The translations under genes and the position numbers were made by a program. 41,725 bases of DNA from Muribaculaceae bacterium (lineage in GTDB: Bacteria; Bacteroidota; Bacteroidia; Bacteroidales; Muribaculaceae): assembly GCA_017483645.1 (NCBI GenBank), contig JAFUWD010000024.1:1-41725 (forward strand), given 5' to 3'. Below, piece after piece: positions 15,899 through 24,749 of this stretch. Every line of letters begins with the position of its first letter. The stretch's first letter is position 1. The notes beneath the pieces are model-generated. The model worked only from the letters and a program-made list of their open reading frames with translations, made no database searches and was not told the DNA's origin.

Positions 15899-17248
15899 TT
15901 ACAGGTTGATTTTTTCACCTCCATAATATTTGAGCAGCGCGGTGTTGAGTACGGCCATATACTTGGCCTGCAGCATTTGCTGCATGGCGGCGCTGTAAGT
16001 GGTCTTGTCGGTCATCAGCTCGATGATGTTTTTCAGGCCCAGCCTGAACTGCTCGCTGGTGAGCTCGTAGCTGGTGCGTGCGGCATTCACCTTTTGCTGT
16101 GCTGCCTCGTAACGGTGCTGGTTGCTGTAGGCTGTTTGCCAATAGTTCTCGATGGTTTTCCACAAAGTTTTCTCCGTTTCGACGAGTGTGAGGCGGGCAT
16201 TTTCTTTTTCAAGCCGAGCCTTGGCCACAGCATTGCGAGTTTTGTGGTGATCCCAGATGGGCACTGTCACATTCACCCCTACCCCATTGTTCCATCGGTT
16301 CTTGAGCTGGGTGAACATGTTTCCGCCGCTGGTGTTGTTGCCGGTGCTGATGCCTGCGCTCAGGTTCACGGTGGGCAGCAAAGCGGCTTTGGCGATTTTC
16401 ACATCAATGTCGCTGCGGTCCATCACCAGTTGTTGCGCCTTCACTTCGGGTCGGTTAGCCACGGCAATTGCGTATATTTCGGCCTTGGCGGGAAGTGGTG
16501 CCATCACATTGTCGGTGAGCGACGGGTCGGCAATGGTGATGGCCCGGTCGCCATCGATTTCGAGCAGTTGTTTCAGGGTGAGTTTGTAGCCGTCGAGCTG
16601 TGACTCGTCGGCCACAAGCTGGTAACGGTCGTTGGCCGTTTGCGACTCCAGTTGTGCCACATCGGCTTTGTTGAGCAGTCCGGCCTTGAAGAGAGCCTGC
16701 GCCCTTTCGAGTTGCTTTTCGCTGAGTGCAATCTGCTCGCCGTCGTGTTTGACGGCCTCTTGCGCATAGAGGATTTGCACATAGGCCTTGGTGATGTCTT
16801 CCTCCAGGGTGAGTTCGCTGACATCGACATTCAGTTCGGCAATTTGGGAATTGAGCTGTTGCAGCTTGATGTTGTTGCTGGTGATGCCGCCGTTATAAAG
16901 GGGCATCGTGGCGTTCACGGCATAGGTGCCGCTGTAGCTGTTCTTGTTGGTGGTGGAAATCACTTCATCGCCACTCACGATGGGTGTGCTGCTTTGAAAG
17001 GGCTTGTTGCTGTATTGCTGCGACGAGGTGAAATTTACCGTGGGCTGCCGGTTGGCTCGTGCGTCGGCCACGCTGATTTGTGCCTGTTGCACGGCCACTC
17101 GCTTACGCTGCAGTCCCACGTTTTCTTGCTTGGCATGCTCGATGCAGCGCTGGAGCGTCCACACTTGTGTCGACAGGCTGTCCTGTGCCATGCCGGTGAA
17201 TGCCGAAACCGCCACTAAAAGGAAGATGGAAAGTGTTTTCATGTTCAT
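15899..17248 (-). CDS. TolC-family outer-membrane efflux protein
   Basis: About 449 residues with a signal peptide (MKTLSIFLLVAVSAFTGMAQ), followed by two homologous OEP repeats of long helices separated by strands; the second begins near AKAEIYAIAVANRPEVKAQQ. Helical motifs such as GLLNKADVAQLESQ and GLKNIIELMTDKTTYSAAMQQ are typical of TolC. It forms the outer-membrane exit duct for the MacA/MacB-type pump encoded just downstream. The start is taken at 17248 (MNMKT...); 17242 is equally possible. A longer upstream frame would include the promoter and is rejected. Confidence 0.92.
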   Translation of the reverse strand: MNMKTLSIFLLVAVSAFTGMAQDSLSTQVWTLQRCIEHAKQENVGLQRKRVAVQQAQISVADARANRQPTVNFTSSQQYSNKPFQSSTPIVSGDEVISTTNKNSYSGTYAVNATMPLYNGGITSNNIKLQQLNSQIAELNVDVSELTLEEDITKAYVQILYAQEAVKHDGEQIALSEKQLERAQALFKAGLLNKADVAQLESQTANDRYQLVADESQLDGYKLTLKQLLEIDGDRAITIADPSLTDNVMAPLPAKAEIYAIAVANRPEVKAQQLVMDRSDIDVKIAKAALLPTVNLSAGISTGNNTSGGNMFTQLKNRWNNGVGVNVTVPIWDHHKTRNAVAKARLEKENARLTLVETEKTLWKTIENYWQTAYSNQHRYEAAQQKVNAARTSYELTSEQFRLGLKNIIELMTDKTTYSAAMQQMLQAKYMAVLNTALLKYYGGEKINL

Positions 17249-17266
17249 GAAAATAAGAGTTTTCGG

Positions 17267-17297
17267 CAAATTTAGCCGGAAATCAAGAGAGTTCCAA
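17267..17297 (-). promoter_or_regulatory. Promoter of the TolC-MacAB-LytS/LytTR operon
   Basis: TAAATTTG on the minus strand (17267-17274), with a TTG (17295-17297) 20 bases upstream. It lies about 20 bases before the TolC start and appears to be the only good promoter of the six-gene operon. Confidence 0.6.
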
Positions 17298-17363
17298 CTA
17301 AGATAGACCAAACCCTCGATTTCGTCTACAAACGGCGGATTTTCAGTGTGTGCGAAATGATGA

Positions 17364-17395
17364 AAGGGGGCGAAACCATGCGGTCTCACCCCCTT
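17364..17395 (-). terminator. Terminator after the endonuclease/exonuclease/phosphatase gene
   Basis: On the minus strand an AAGGGGG...CCCCCTTT hairpin with an imperfect inner stem ends in a short T run, 28 bases after the stop codon of the gene at 17423. It separates that gene from the exporter operon. Confidence 0.6.
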
Positions 17396-17422
17396 GTGTG
17401 GGTCGACGAATGAGCTGCGTCG

Positions 17423-18472
17423 CTACTTGATTTCCTTTGTCAGATAGATAATGGTGGGGAAGTGGTCGCTATAGCCATTGAGGAACACTCCGGCCGAATA
17501 GGTACGCAGCGGGTAACCTTGACGGTCGCCTTCGGAGGTTTTGAGCCAGTCGCGGTTGAGCACTTCGGCGCGCAGGAAGGTGAGTTGTGGTTTTTCCTTG
17601 CTGTCGTAGTATTGCAGGAAGTGCTGTGTCATGACGATTTGGTCGAAAAGGTTCCACTGTCCGCGGTAGGCCAGCGTTCCGATGCCCTTGTCGAGCAGTT
17701 TCCACCAGGGGTTGTAGATATCGCCGGGCTCAGAGCAATCCTTGAGTTCGCGTTTTGCTCCCAAAGCCACCGAGCAACTCTTGTTCTGCGGGTCGTCGTT
17801 GAGGTCGCCCATGAAGATGATACCCTGATTGGGGTCGTCGCGCAGCAGTGAGTCGATGGTGCGCCGTGCCATAGCCGCGGCGGCCTCGCGCAGATAGCTC
17901 GACGCATCCTCACCCCCCAGCCTCGATGGCCAGTGGTTGACCAGCACGCTCACCTTGTCGCCGGCCAGCATGCCGGTGACGCACAGCTGGTCGCGTGTGC
18001 GGAAGTTGGGGTTCCCTTCGATGGTGAGCCGTTGATTGGTGACATTCAGCACCTTGAACAGTCGTGGATTGTAGAGCAAACCCACATCCACTCCACGGCG
18101 GTCGGGGCCATCGTGGTGAACAATCTGGTAGCGGCGGTTCTTGATTTCGGGCATGCGCACCAGGTCTTGCAGCACGGTGATGTTTTCTATCTCGCTCACG
18201 CCGATGATGGCCGGTCCGTCGGGCGTTCCCTTGGTGGTGATTTGCGCAATGGTATAGGCCATGTTGTGCTGTTTTTTCCAGTATTTCTCATGGTTCCACT
18301 GGCGTGCGCCTTGCGGTGAAAATTCCAAGTCGTAGACACCGTTGTTGTTGATGGTGTCGAACAGGTTTTCCAGGTTGTAGAACATCACGCCGTACATGTT
18401 ATAACGGTGTTCCTGTGCCACCGCGGGCACCAATGTCAACAATGCAAGGGCCGTAAAAATGAATTTTTTCAT
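17423..18472 (-). CDS. Secreted endonuclease/exonuclease/phosphatase-family protein
   Basis: A 349-residue protein with a signal peptide (MKKFIFTALALLTLVPAVAQ) and the EEP (DNase I-like) fold. Motifs are MFYNLENLFDT, an acidic metal site in GVSEIENITVLQ, GVDVGLLYNP, NHWPSR, FMGDLNDDP and a C-terminal YSDHFPTII with the catalytic Asp-His. The fold serves both nucleases and phosphodiesterases, so the substrate is open; export suggests scavenging of extracellular or periplasmic nucleic acid or phosphodiesters. The start at 18472 gives a clean signal peptide. Confidence 0.85.
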   Translation of the reverse strand: MKKFIFTALALLTLVPAVAQEHRYNMYGVMFYNLENLFDTINNNGVYDLEFSPQGARQWNHEKYWKKQHNMAYTIAQITTKGTPDGPAIIGVSEIENITVLQDLVRMPEIKNRRYQIVHHDGPDRRGVDVGLLYNPRLFKVLNVTNQRLTIEGNPNFRTRDQLCVTGMLAGDKVSVLVNHWPSRLGGEDASSYLREAAAAMARRTIDSLLRDDPNQGIIFMGDLNDDPQNKSCSVALGAKRELKDCSEPGDIYNPWWKLLDKGIGTLAYRGQWNLFDQIVMTQHFLQYYDSKEKPQLTFLRAEVLNRDWLKTSEGDRQGYPLRTYSAGVFLNGYSDHFPTIIYLTKEIK

Positions 18473-18506
18473 GATGATGGGCGGGTTTATGGTTTGTCTT
18501 TGTTTG

Positions 18507-18538
18507 CAAAGATAGTAAAATAATTTGATTATCGCCAA
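18507..18538 (-). promoter_or_regulatory. Promoter of the endonuclease/exonuclease/phosphatase gene
   Basis: TATCTTTG on the minus strand (18507-18514) with a TTG (18536-18538) 21 bases upstream, about 35 bases before the start codon. Confidence 0.6.
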
Positions 18539-18570
18539 CAGTGCGGTTTTTTTTGAGATAACGGGTAAAT

Positions 18571-18608
18571 AAAGTGGCGGCCCGCCACGAGAGGGAGCCG
18601 CCACTTTT
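18571..18608 (-). terminator. Intrinsic terminator, GTGGCGGC type
   Basis: A perfect 11-bp stem (18571-18581 with 18597-18607) with a 15-base loop, followed on the minus strand by TTTATTTA. It ends the 678-residue secreted protein gene. Its stem resembles those of two other hairpins in the window, at 24614 and 26237. Confidence 0.75.
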
Positions 18609-18634
18609 AGTGGGTTTGTTCGTGTGTGAATAAA

Positions 18635-20671
18635 TTACTTCACGAGCTTGCTGGTCTTGACAGTGCCGTTGTCATAGCGGGTCACCACCACGTTCACACC
18701 CTGGAAGGGAGCGTTGCTCACTTGGCCGGCGACATTGACATACTGCACGTTCTTAACAGCGGCTTTGGCATCGACATCGTTCACAGCGGTGACGATGAAG
18801 TCGGCATTGAGCGGGCACAGGACGTAGTTCTCGTAGTAGTTGTCGTCGTCACGATAAGCTTTGCGGGGCCTGAGGGCTTTCACTGCCGGAGCGGCTGCGC
18901 GCTTGTGCTGGGCGAAGGTTGCCATGCGGCTGCGTGCAGGAGCGCCGGCATTCTCATCGTCCTCGGGACGCACTTCCCAAGCCTCGTTGAGTTTGACAAC
19001 CACTTGGTCGAGTTCCACGAGGTCGCCATCCTTGGGCTGTCCGGCCTGACTGATGTAGCGGCGGTCGAGTGCGATGGGTTGCCACAGCTCGCCATTCTCA
19101 TCCATTCCCATGAGGTATTCCTTGCCATCAATCACTTTGTAGACACCCTGGATGTTGCAAATGACGTGTCCGTCGGCCACGAGCGTGTCGTTAAGGCTGA
19201 AGTTGGAGAACATGAACTCGGGGTTGGCTTCGGCTTCCTCCACCTCGGCCTCTTGGGGAGCTTCGGTCACGAGCAGGCGCGGGTTGGTGAAGTTAGAGGC
19301 CAGTTCCGCGCGCAGCGTGCCGGCTTCAATCACGTTCATGCCGGCGATCTGGTTGTAGAGATCCTCGTTGCCCTGGCAGTCGATAGCGTAGCAGTCGGGT
19401 GTCCACTCGATGGGGATGATATAGCCGTAATAGTTGTATTCAATCTCGGTGCGGTTGTCGGTCACATAGATGTAGTTGCTGCTCTGCTCTTCAGGCTCTT
19501 GGGCCTTGGTGGCTTTCACCACATAGAGGCGGTCGGCCACGGTGAACTGTTCGCCGTCCTGACCATAGTACCAGGCATCCCACAGCTCGCGCTGCACGGC
19601 AAACGGGTCGTTAGGCGCGATGATAAGGGGAATGATTTGGGGCGTCTCGTCGAACACCGACATCACACCCACCACGTCGTAGGCTGCGTCGAGGTCCTCG
19701 GGGAATTCCACACCGAAGCGGTCGTAGCCGGCGATGGTGTTCTCATCCAGCGTGATGGTGAAGTTGTGGCGGTTGTCGGGCGCGGTCAGTGTCACACCCT
19801 TGACCACCAGGTACTCGTTGACGAAGTAGCTCAGGTAGTCGATGTTGCACAGATAGCTGAAGTAGGCAGTCTCATCAAATGGTGCAAGGTCTTCGTCGTA
19901 CTCGTCGACTTCGGTGGCCTCCTCAAAACCTTGGGGATTCTTGGCTTCAACCAGTCCGCGGTAAGTATCCTTGGTTGCTGTCCAGCCCATGGGGATGAAA
20001 TCGCCCGGCTTGTAATCTATGCCGGTATTGCCGTAGATGAGCCCGTTGCAGAAGTAGTTGTCCTCATCCACGCCGCGCACATAGAGGTACTGGCCATTTT
20101 GGTACACCACGATGGCATAACCTTGGAACTCAAACTCGGTGCCGTCTTCCAGCTCAGCCATTTGGTTGAAGTCGGAAATAACGGTCAATTCGGGTTCCGG
20201 GTCGGGGTCAACAGTGCCCTGTCCGTCGCCCACGGTGACCTTGAGCTGTGTCAAGCGGCACTGGGTGCCGAAGTCAAAACGCACCGATGTGGCGTCGCCG
20301 CTCCATACGGCGTCGCTGAACTCGCCAATGCTGGCGGTGGGTTCCGACCAACGGGTGTTGACAAACTCGATGCCGGTGATTTTTTGTCCGTCGGCGGCAG
20401 CCACAGTGAGGCTTGAGCCGCTGTACATACGCAATTCAATGCCACCGCCATACACGGCGTACATCTTGGCACCTGCGCCCACGGTGATGGTGACATCGCC
20501 CTGAGTGGCGCTCTTGTCGGAGGTGAAATCTCCGGTGTCGGAACTGGTGTCGCTGGCAGTGATGCCGTCGAACATCGTGTTACCATTGGCCGCGAAGTCA
20601 AATGTCACGGTCGTAGCCCAAGCGGCGCTTGCCAGCAGGGCCATCAGCAGAAAAGAGTAAATTTTCTTCAT
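18635..20671 (-). CDS. Secreted multidomain protein with type IX-like C-terminal tail, function unknown
   Basis: A 678-residue protein with a signal peptide (MKKIYSFLLMALLASAAWA). Residues about 20-150 form a beta-rich N-terminal domain beginning VTFDFAANGNTMF. Next come a linker DPDPEPE, an OB-like domain (ISDFNQMAELEDGTEFEFQGYAIVV..., ending near MSVFDETPQIIPLII), and two further beta-rich units. The last 40 residues (NVQYVNVAGQVSNAPFQGV...KTSKLVK) look like a type IX secretion sorting domain. N- and C-terminal modules match the divergent 1,165-residue neighbour. No enzyme motif is visible; cell-surface or secreted location is inferred. Confidence 0.7.
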   Translation of the reverse strand: MKKIYSFLLMALLASAAWATTVTFDFAANGNTMFDGITASDTSSDTGDFTSDKSATQGDVTITVGAGAKMYAVYGGGIELRMYSGSSLTVAAADGQKITGIEFVNTRWSEPTASIGEFSDAVWSGDATSVRFDFGTQCRLTQLKVTVGDGQGTVDPDPEPELTVISDFNQMAELEDGTEFEFQGYAIVVYQNGQYLYVRGVDEDNYFCNGLIYGNTGIDYKPGDFIPMGWTATKDTYRGLVEAKNPQGFEEATEVDEYDEDLAPFDETAYFSYLCNIDYLSYFVNEYLVVKGVTLTAPDNRHNFTITLDENTIAGYDRFGVEFPEDLDAAYDVVGVMSVFDETPQIIPLIIAPNDPFAVQRELWDAWYYGQDGEQFTVADRLYVVKATKAQEPEEQSSNYIYVTDNRTEIEYNYYGYIIPIEWTPDCYAIDCQGNEDLYNQIAGMNVIEAGTLRAELASNFTNPRLLVTEAPQEAEVEEAEANPEFMFSNFSLNDTLVADGHVICNIQGVYKVIDGKEYLMGMDENGELWQPIALDRRYISQAGQPKDGDLVELDQVVVKLNEAWEVRPEDDENAGAPARSRMATFAQHKRAAAPAVKALRPRKAYRDDDNYYENYVLCPLNADFIVTAVNDVDAKAAVKNVQYVNVAGQVSNAPFQGVNVVVTRYDNGTVKTSKLVK

Positions 20672-20708
20672 GAAAGATGGTGAATTTGGTTAATAATTGA
20701 TTCAGCGG

Positions 20709-20724
20709 CAAAATTACAAAAATA
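20709..20724 (-). promoter_or_regulatory. Promoter -7 boxes of the 678-residue secreted protein gene
   Basis: Two adjacent minus-strand matches, TAATTTTG (20709-20716) and TATTTTTG (20717-20724), lie about 40-50 bases before the start codon. No clean -33 box is seen for either. Confidence 0.5.
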
Positions 20725-20805
20725 ATTGGAATTGGCAGGAGTTGCATAGATAATTTTATTGCAGGGAACGTCTAAAAATGACCCAGATGAAAAAAACGTG
20801 AAAAT

Positions 20806-20837
20806 ATTGTTGCTGTGAATAAAAATTCTTACCTTTG
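20806..20837 (+). promoter_or_regulatory. Promoter of the 1,165-residue secreted protein gene
   Basis: ATTG (20806-20809), a 20-base spacer and TACCTTTG (20830-20837). Transcription should start near 20844, leaving a leader of about 247 nt before the ATG at 21091. Confidence 0.65.
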
Positions 20838-21001
20838 TACTCACAATAATTGTGTGATAACAATGTCGTCTCTGTCAGCAGTCAATTTAACACCCCTGCT
20901 TGGCTTTCCCAGTCAGGCTTTTGTTACATGTGGCACGAGGCATTGTGATGCTCCCACTCCCTGACACCTGCCGGCACGGCGGGATGTGAAGGGAGTTTTT
21001 T
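20838..21001 (+). promoter_or_regulatory. Structured leader RNA, possible attenuator or small RNA
   Basis: Between the promoter and 21001 the RNA can form a long-range helix (TCACAAT 20841-20847 with ATTGTGA 20942-20948), an inner hairpin (20895-20917, arms CCTG and CAGG) and a strong GC-rich terminator (20956-21001). No matching riboswitch class was recognised. No second promoter is seen between 21002 and the ATG, so read-through past the terminator seems needed to express the gene. Confidence 0.5.
20956..21001 (+). terminator. Intrinsic terminator inside the leader of the 1,165-residue protein gene
   Basis: ACTCCC (20956-20961) pairs with GGGAGT (20991-20996), with inner pairing of CACC and GCCG to CGGC, GG and GTG around a GCA loop, then six T residues (20996-21001). 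It lies 90 bases before the start codon and about 115 after the likely transcription start. Confidence 0.7.
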
Positions 21002-21090
21002 GTAGCCATGCGGATAAGATCGCAACTGGCATGGAAATGATGAACAGAAATATCAACCTTTTTATTAACCATTTAAAAAACAAATCGTTT

Positions 21091-24000
21091 ATGAAGAAAT
21101 TATTTTCTTTGCTTCTGATGACGCTCATGACCGTTGCGGCCTGGGCTACAGACGTGACGTTTGACTTTGACAACAACTACGCCACGCTGTTCCCCTCCAT
21201 CACTGGTGTGTCGAGCAACACCAGTCATGCCGGCGACTTCACCGTGGATGTCACCGCTACAGTGAACAAGGTGAATCTGACGGTTTCACCCTCCACATCC
21301 GGCACCCCCAACCGCATTTGGGGGACTTCGCCCCGTCTGCGCATGTATGGCGGAACCATGACAATCGCTGCCCCCAGCGATTATAAAATTACTAAGATTG
21401 TTCTTGAGAATGGTAAATGGAATGACGGAAACAAAGCCGATACGGGAACGTTGTCGAATGGCACGTGGACCGGTGAGGCCGAGAGTGTGGTTATCACCAT
21501 TGCCGGCAACTCGCAGTTTAAAAAGGCTGTAGTTACCATCGAGGAGCAAAATGCCGACGCGCTCAAGGCTCCTACCATCCTGCTCAACGGCGAGGCTCCC
21601 AAGGCTCAGTACAGCACCGAGGAGTTGCCTCTCACGCTCACCATCGTGAGCAACAACGGTGTGGAAACTCCCACATTTAGCTACTCGTTGTTGAACGACC
21701 AGGCCACTTCGGGATTGTCCACCCAACCCCGCACGCTTGAATTGGGCGACAATAATGTGTACAATTTGAAATTAGGTGAAAACACCCTTTATGTGAATGA
21801 GTACATCGAAGGGAGAGGAAGCAGTCTGTATGCAACAGCCACATTCAACATCACCGAGCCCGCTCAGGCTCTGACCTCTCTGGCACAAGTCAACGCGCTG
21901 GAGAAGGACGCTGAGTTTGTCTTTAGCGGAGACGCTGTGGTGCTGGGCGGTGGAGGAACAAAGAACCTCTATATCGTCGACGCCGACAATGCCGCAGGAA
22001 CACTGCTTTATGACCGTGCAAATGCTTTTGGAGCTGACTTTGTGTTTGGTGCTGCAATCACCCCGGGTTGGAGTGGTAAAAAGGATGTGTATTCCGGCAA
22101 GCCGGAGGTTGTCAACGTGGCCGACTTAGCCCTGTCGGGCCAGACGGTTGAGCTGACTCCCGCTGAGGTAGCCATCGCTGATGTGACGATTGAGAACTTT
22201 GGCCGCTATGCCGTGCTGAAGGGTGTGACCTTCGACGGATCGAAATATGCTGATGCCAGTGGCGCCACCGTGGCTCACTACAACCAGTTCGGCATCCAGT
22301 TGCCCGAGGCATACGAGGGTAAGACCTACGATGTGACCGGTGTGATTGGCTATCACAATGCCAACCAGTTCATGCCGCTGGAGCTCACCGACGTGACTCC
22401 TGCCGGTGTGTGGCTGGCTCCCGTCATCACTGTGACTCCCGAAAAGGAAGAGTACACCGTGGGCGACGAAATCACCATTGCTATCGCCAATCCTAACGAT
22501 GACGAGGACGCACAAATTTACTACACACTCGACGGCACTGAGCCCACCCTCAACAGCGAGGTGTGGGGCGGTGACATGAACTACACGCTTGCCGAGGCCG
22601 GCACATTCACTGTCAAGGCCTTTGTGCTCAGCACCGATGAAACTCAGCAGAGTGTGGTGACCAGCAAAGCGCTCACCGTGGCCGAGGCTGCTCAGGTTGA
22701 GGCTCTGACGACTTTGGCACAGGTCAACGCGCTGGAGAATAACGCCACTTTCACCTTCGACGCACAGCTTGTGGTCACCGGCAATCAATTGAGTGGCAAC
22801 TACCGCTACGTCTACGTCAAGGACGAAGCCGGGACGGGTGGCTTGTTCTACAATGTGTCCGCACTGGCCAATGCGACCGTGGGTACTCCGCTCGTGGGTC
22901 CGTGGGATGGCAAACTGTCGATTTATCGCACGTTGCCCGAAATCGTGAGCGCCGAAGGCATCCAGGAGGCATCTCCTGCTGTCGAGGTGAGCTATGACGA
23001 CTTTGATATCGCCAATATTTCGGCAGCCGATGTGAACAAAGTGTTCTACCTGCGTGGTGTGATGCTGAGCGAGCTGAGCAACCGCGACTTCACCATTTCG
23101 AACGGTGATGCCGAGATTGCCGGTCGCAACACCTTCAATGTGGAATATCCTGAAACCGTCGACGGTGTCACCTTCGATGTGCTGGGTGCACTGGGAATCT
23201 ATAACGATGCGTTGCAATTCCAGCCCTTTGAGATTACCGCCGTCGACGCTCCGCAAGTGATTGAAATCACTTTCGACCCCGAGGGCGGAGAGATTGAGAG
23301 CGGAACAGTGGTCAAGGTGAACGTCACTGGCTTGGTCGAGGGCGATGTGGTGAAATACTTCATCGACAATGAGGCTGAGCAAGACTATCCCGAGGAGGGC
23401 GTGACCATCACCGGCGAGGCCGGCCAGACGGTGATGTTGGGTGTGTTTGTTTACGGTGCCGACGGTGCCATGAAACAGGCCGACCGCACATCTTACACGC
23501 TCACTGCAGCTCCCGAACCTTTCGAGGCCGCAACCTTTGCTCTGGTCACCAGCGCCGATGAGCTGGAAGCCGGTAAGAAGTACATCATCGTTGCCGCACA
23601 AGAAGGCGAGGACGCAGTGAATTACTTTGCAATGAGCATCTCGCAGAACACCAACAACCGCAAGGCTGTGGCTGTTACCCCCAACGAGGATGAGACCATC
23701 ACCAGCACCGAGGATATTGAGGTGATTACGCTGGGCGAGGGCAGCCAGGAAGGCACCTGGACGCTGGGTGTGAACGGTGGCTACCTCTATGCGGCCAGCA
23801 GTAGCTCGAACCACATGAAGACCGAGGCCGAGGCCGATGCCAACGCCGATGCCGCTATCACCATTGGCGATGAGACGTCGATTGTGTTCCAAGGTGAGAA
23901 CACACGCAACGTCATGCGTTTCAACCCCAACAACAACAGCCCCATCTTCTCGTGCTACGCAAGCACCAGCACCGTGGGTGTCACTCCGCTGCTCTACAAG

Positions 24001-24588
24001 CAGGTTGAGGAGCAACCCGAGGTGACCGACTACTACCTGACCGGCGCCTTCAACAACTGGGGCCAGAACGGCAACGAGAACATCAAGTTCGAGGCCAACG
24101 AGGACGGTGACCTCGCCGCAAGCGTTGAGCTGCCCGCAGGCAATGAGGACGGCGAGAACGGCTTCAAGGTGATTGCCTATGCCGAGGACGGAAGCACCGT
24201 GTGGTATGGTGGTGAGGACGCCAACAAAGTGGGCTACTTCAAGGTTGACGACGACCTGCTGGGCGTTGAATTGAGCCTGAAGCCCGGTGCCGAATATGCC
24301 AACCTGATTGTGAAGGAGGCCGGCCAGTACGACCTCATCCTCAAAGAAGCTGAGGCCAATGCCGCCGCAGGCGCTCCCGCCAAGGCTCCGGCAGCCGGTC
24401 TGAAACTGATTGTGACCAAGGCCGAGGAACTGCCCACCGCAGTGACTGACATTGCTGTGGAGAACATTGCCAGCGTGCAGTATGTGAACCTGGCAGGCCA
24501 GGTGAGCGCCGCTCCCTTCCAGGGTGTGAACATCATGGTCACCACCATGAAGGACGGCAGCAAGAAGGCTGTGAAAGTGGTGAAATAA
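21091..24588 (+). CDS. Large secreted repeat protein with type IX-like C-terminal tail, function unknown
   Basis: A 1,165-residue protein with a signal peptide (MKKLFSLLLMTLMTVAAWA). Order of domains: an N-terminal module like that of the 678-residue neighbour (VTFDFDNNYATLF...); two OB-like repeats beginning ALTSLAQVNALEKDAEFVF and ALTTLAQVNALENNATFTF; between them a chitobiase/hexosaminidase C-terminal-type beta domain (IYYTLDGTEPTLNSEVW); a second such beta unit; a domain starting ALVTSADELEAGKKYIIVA; a SusE/SusF-like module (YYLTGAFNNWGQNG); and a tail VQYVNLAGQVSAAPFQGV...KVVK. Binding or adhesion at the surface fits better than catalysis, but the ligand is unknown. The start at 21091 gives the signal peptide; an upstream GTG frame is rejected. 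Confidence 0.75.
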   Translation: MKKLFSLLLMTLMTVAAWATDVTFDFDNNYATLFPSITGVSSNTSHAGDFTVDVTATVNKVNLTVSPSTSGTPNRIWGTSPRLRMYGGTMTIAAPSDYKITKIVLENGKWNDGNKADTGTLSNGTWTGEAESVVITIAGNSQFKKAVVTIEEQNADALKAPTILLNGEAPKAQYSTEELPLTLTIVSNNGVETPTFSYSLLNDQATSGLSTQPRTLELGDNNVYNLKLGENTLYVNEYIEGRGSSLYATATFNITEPAQALTSLAQVNALEKDAEFVFSGDAVVLGGGGTKNLYIVDADNAAGTLLYDRANAFGADFVFGAAITPGWSGKKDVYSGKPEVVNVADLALSGQTVELTPAEVAIADVTIENFGRYAVLKGVTFDGSKYADASGATVAHYNQFGIQLPEAYEGKTYDVTGVIGYHNANQFMPLELTDVTPAGVWLAPVITVTPEKEEYTVGDEITIAIANPNDDEDAQIYYTLDGTEPTLNSEVWGGDMNYTLAEAGTFTVKAFVLSTDETQQSVVTSKALTVAEAAQVEALTTLAQVNALENNATFTFDAQLVVTGNQLSGNYRYVYVKDEAGTGGLFYNVSALANATVGTPLVGPWDGKLSIYRTLPEIVSAEGIQEASPAVEVSYDDFDIANISAADVNKVFYLRGVMLSELSNRDFTISNGDAEIAGRNTFNVEYPETVDGVTFDVLGALGIYNDALQFQPFEITAVDAPQVIEITFDPEGGEIESGTVVKVNVTGLVEGDVVKYFIDNEAEQDYPEEGVTITGEAGQTVMLGVFVYGADGAMKQADRTSYTLTAAPEPFEAATFALVTSADELEAGKKYIIVAAQEGEDAVNYFAMSISQNTNNRKAVAVTPNEDETITSTEDIEVITLGEGSQEGTWTLGVNGGYLYAASSSSNHMKTEAEADANADAAITIGDETSIVFQGENTRNVMRFNPNNNSPIFSCYASTSTVGVTPLLYKQVEEQPEVTDYYLTGAFNNWGQNGNENIKFEANEDGDLAASVELPAGNEDGENGFKVIAYAEDGSTVWYGGEDANKVGYFKVDDDLLGVELSLKPGAEYANLIVKEAGQYDLILKEAEANAAAGAPAKAPAAGLKLIVTKAEELPTAVTDIAVENIASVQYVNLAGQVSAAPFQGVNIMVTTMKDGSKKAVKVVK

Positions 24589-24613
24589 TCACGGTCATCC
24601 TTTCTGAATTGTC

Positions 24614-24650
24614 AGTGGCGGCTCCCACAGACGGGGTCGCCACTTGTTTT
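24614..24650 (+). terminator. Intrinsic terminator after the 1,165-residue protein gene
   Basis: AGTGGCG (24614-24620) pairs with CGCCACT (24638-24644), extended by CCC/GGG inside, and is followed by TGTTTT. The end overlaps the upstream box of the preA promoter. Confidence 0.75.
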
Positions 24651-24673
24651 GTCCAAAATTTTTTGTAACTTTG
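24644..24673 (+). promoter_or_regulatory. Promoter of the PreA-like gene
   Basis: TAACTTTG (24666-24673) with a TTG (24644-24646) 19 bases upstream. The upstream box lies in the last bases of the preceding terminator. Confidence 0.65.
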
Positions 24674-24749
24674 TCGTCTCCCGAAACCCGAAAAGGATAG
24701 TATTATTTGTGTTACTTACAATCAACTGATAAATTGAAATAAAAACCAC

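Noticed and set aside
18626-20416. 596-codon plus-strand frame opposite the 678-residue protein gene
   Set aside because: It mirrors the codon pattern of the real gene, has no signal or recognisable motif, and the minus strand has the signal peptide and sorting tail.
20838-21001. Leader RNA as 6S RNA, SRP RNA or a tRNA-like molecule
   Set aside because: No SRP tetraloop motif, no tRNA cloverleaf, and the 6S-type closing stem and bubble could not be drawn convincingly.
22126-24015. 629-codon minus-strand frame opposite the 1,165-residue protein gene
   Set aside because: An antisense shadow in a GC-rich gene; no motif, no promoter.
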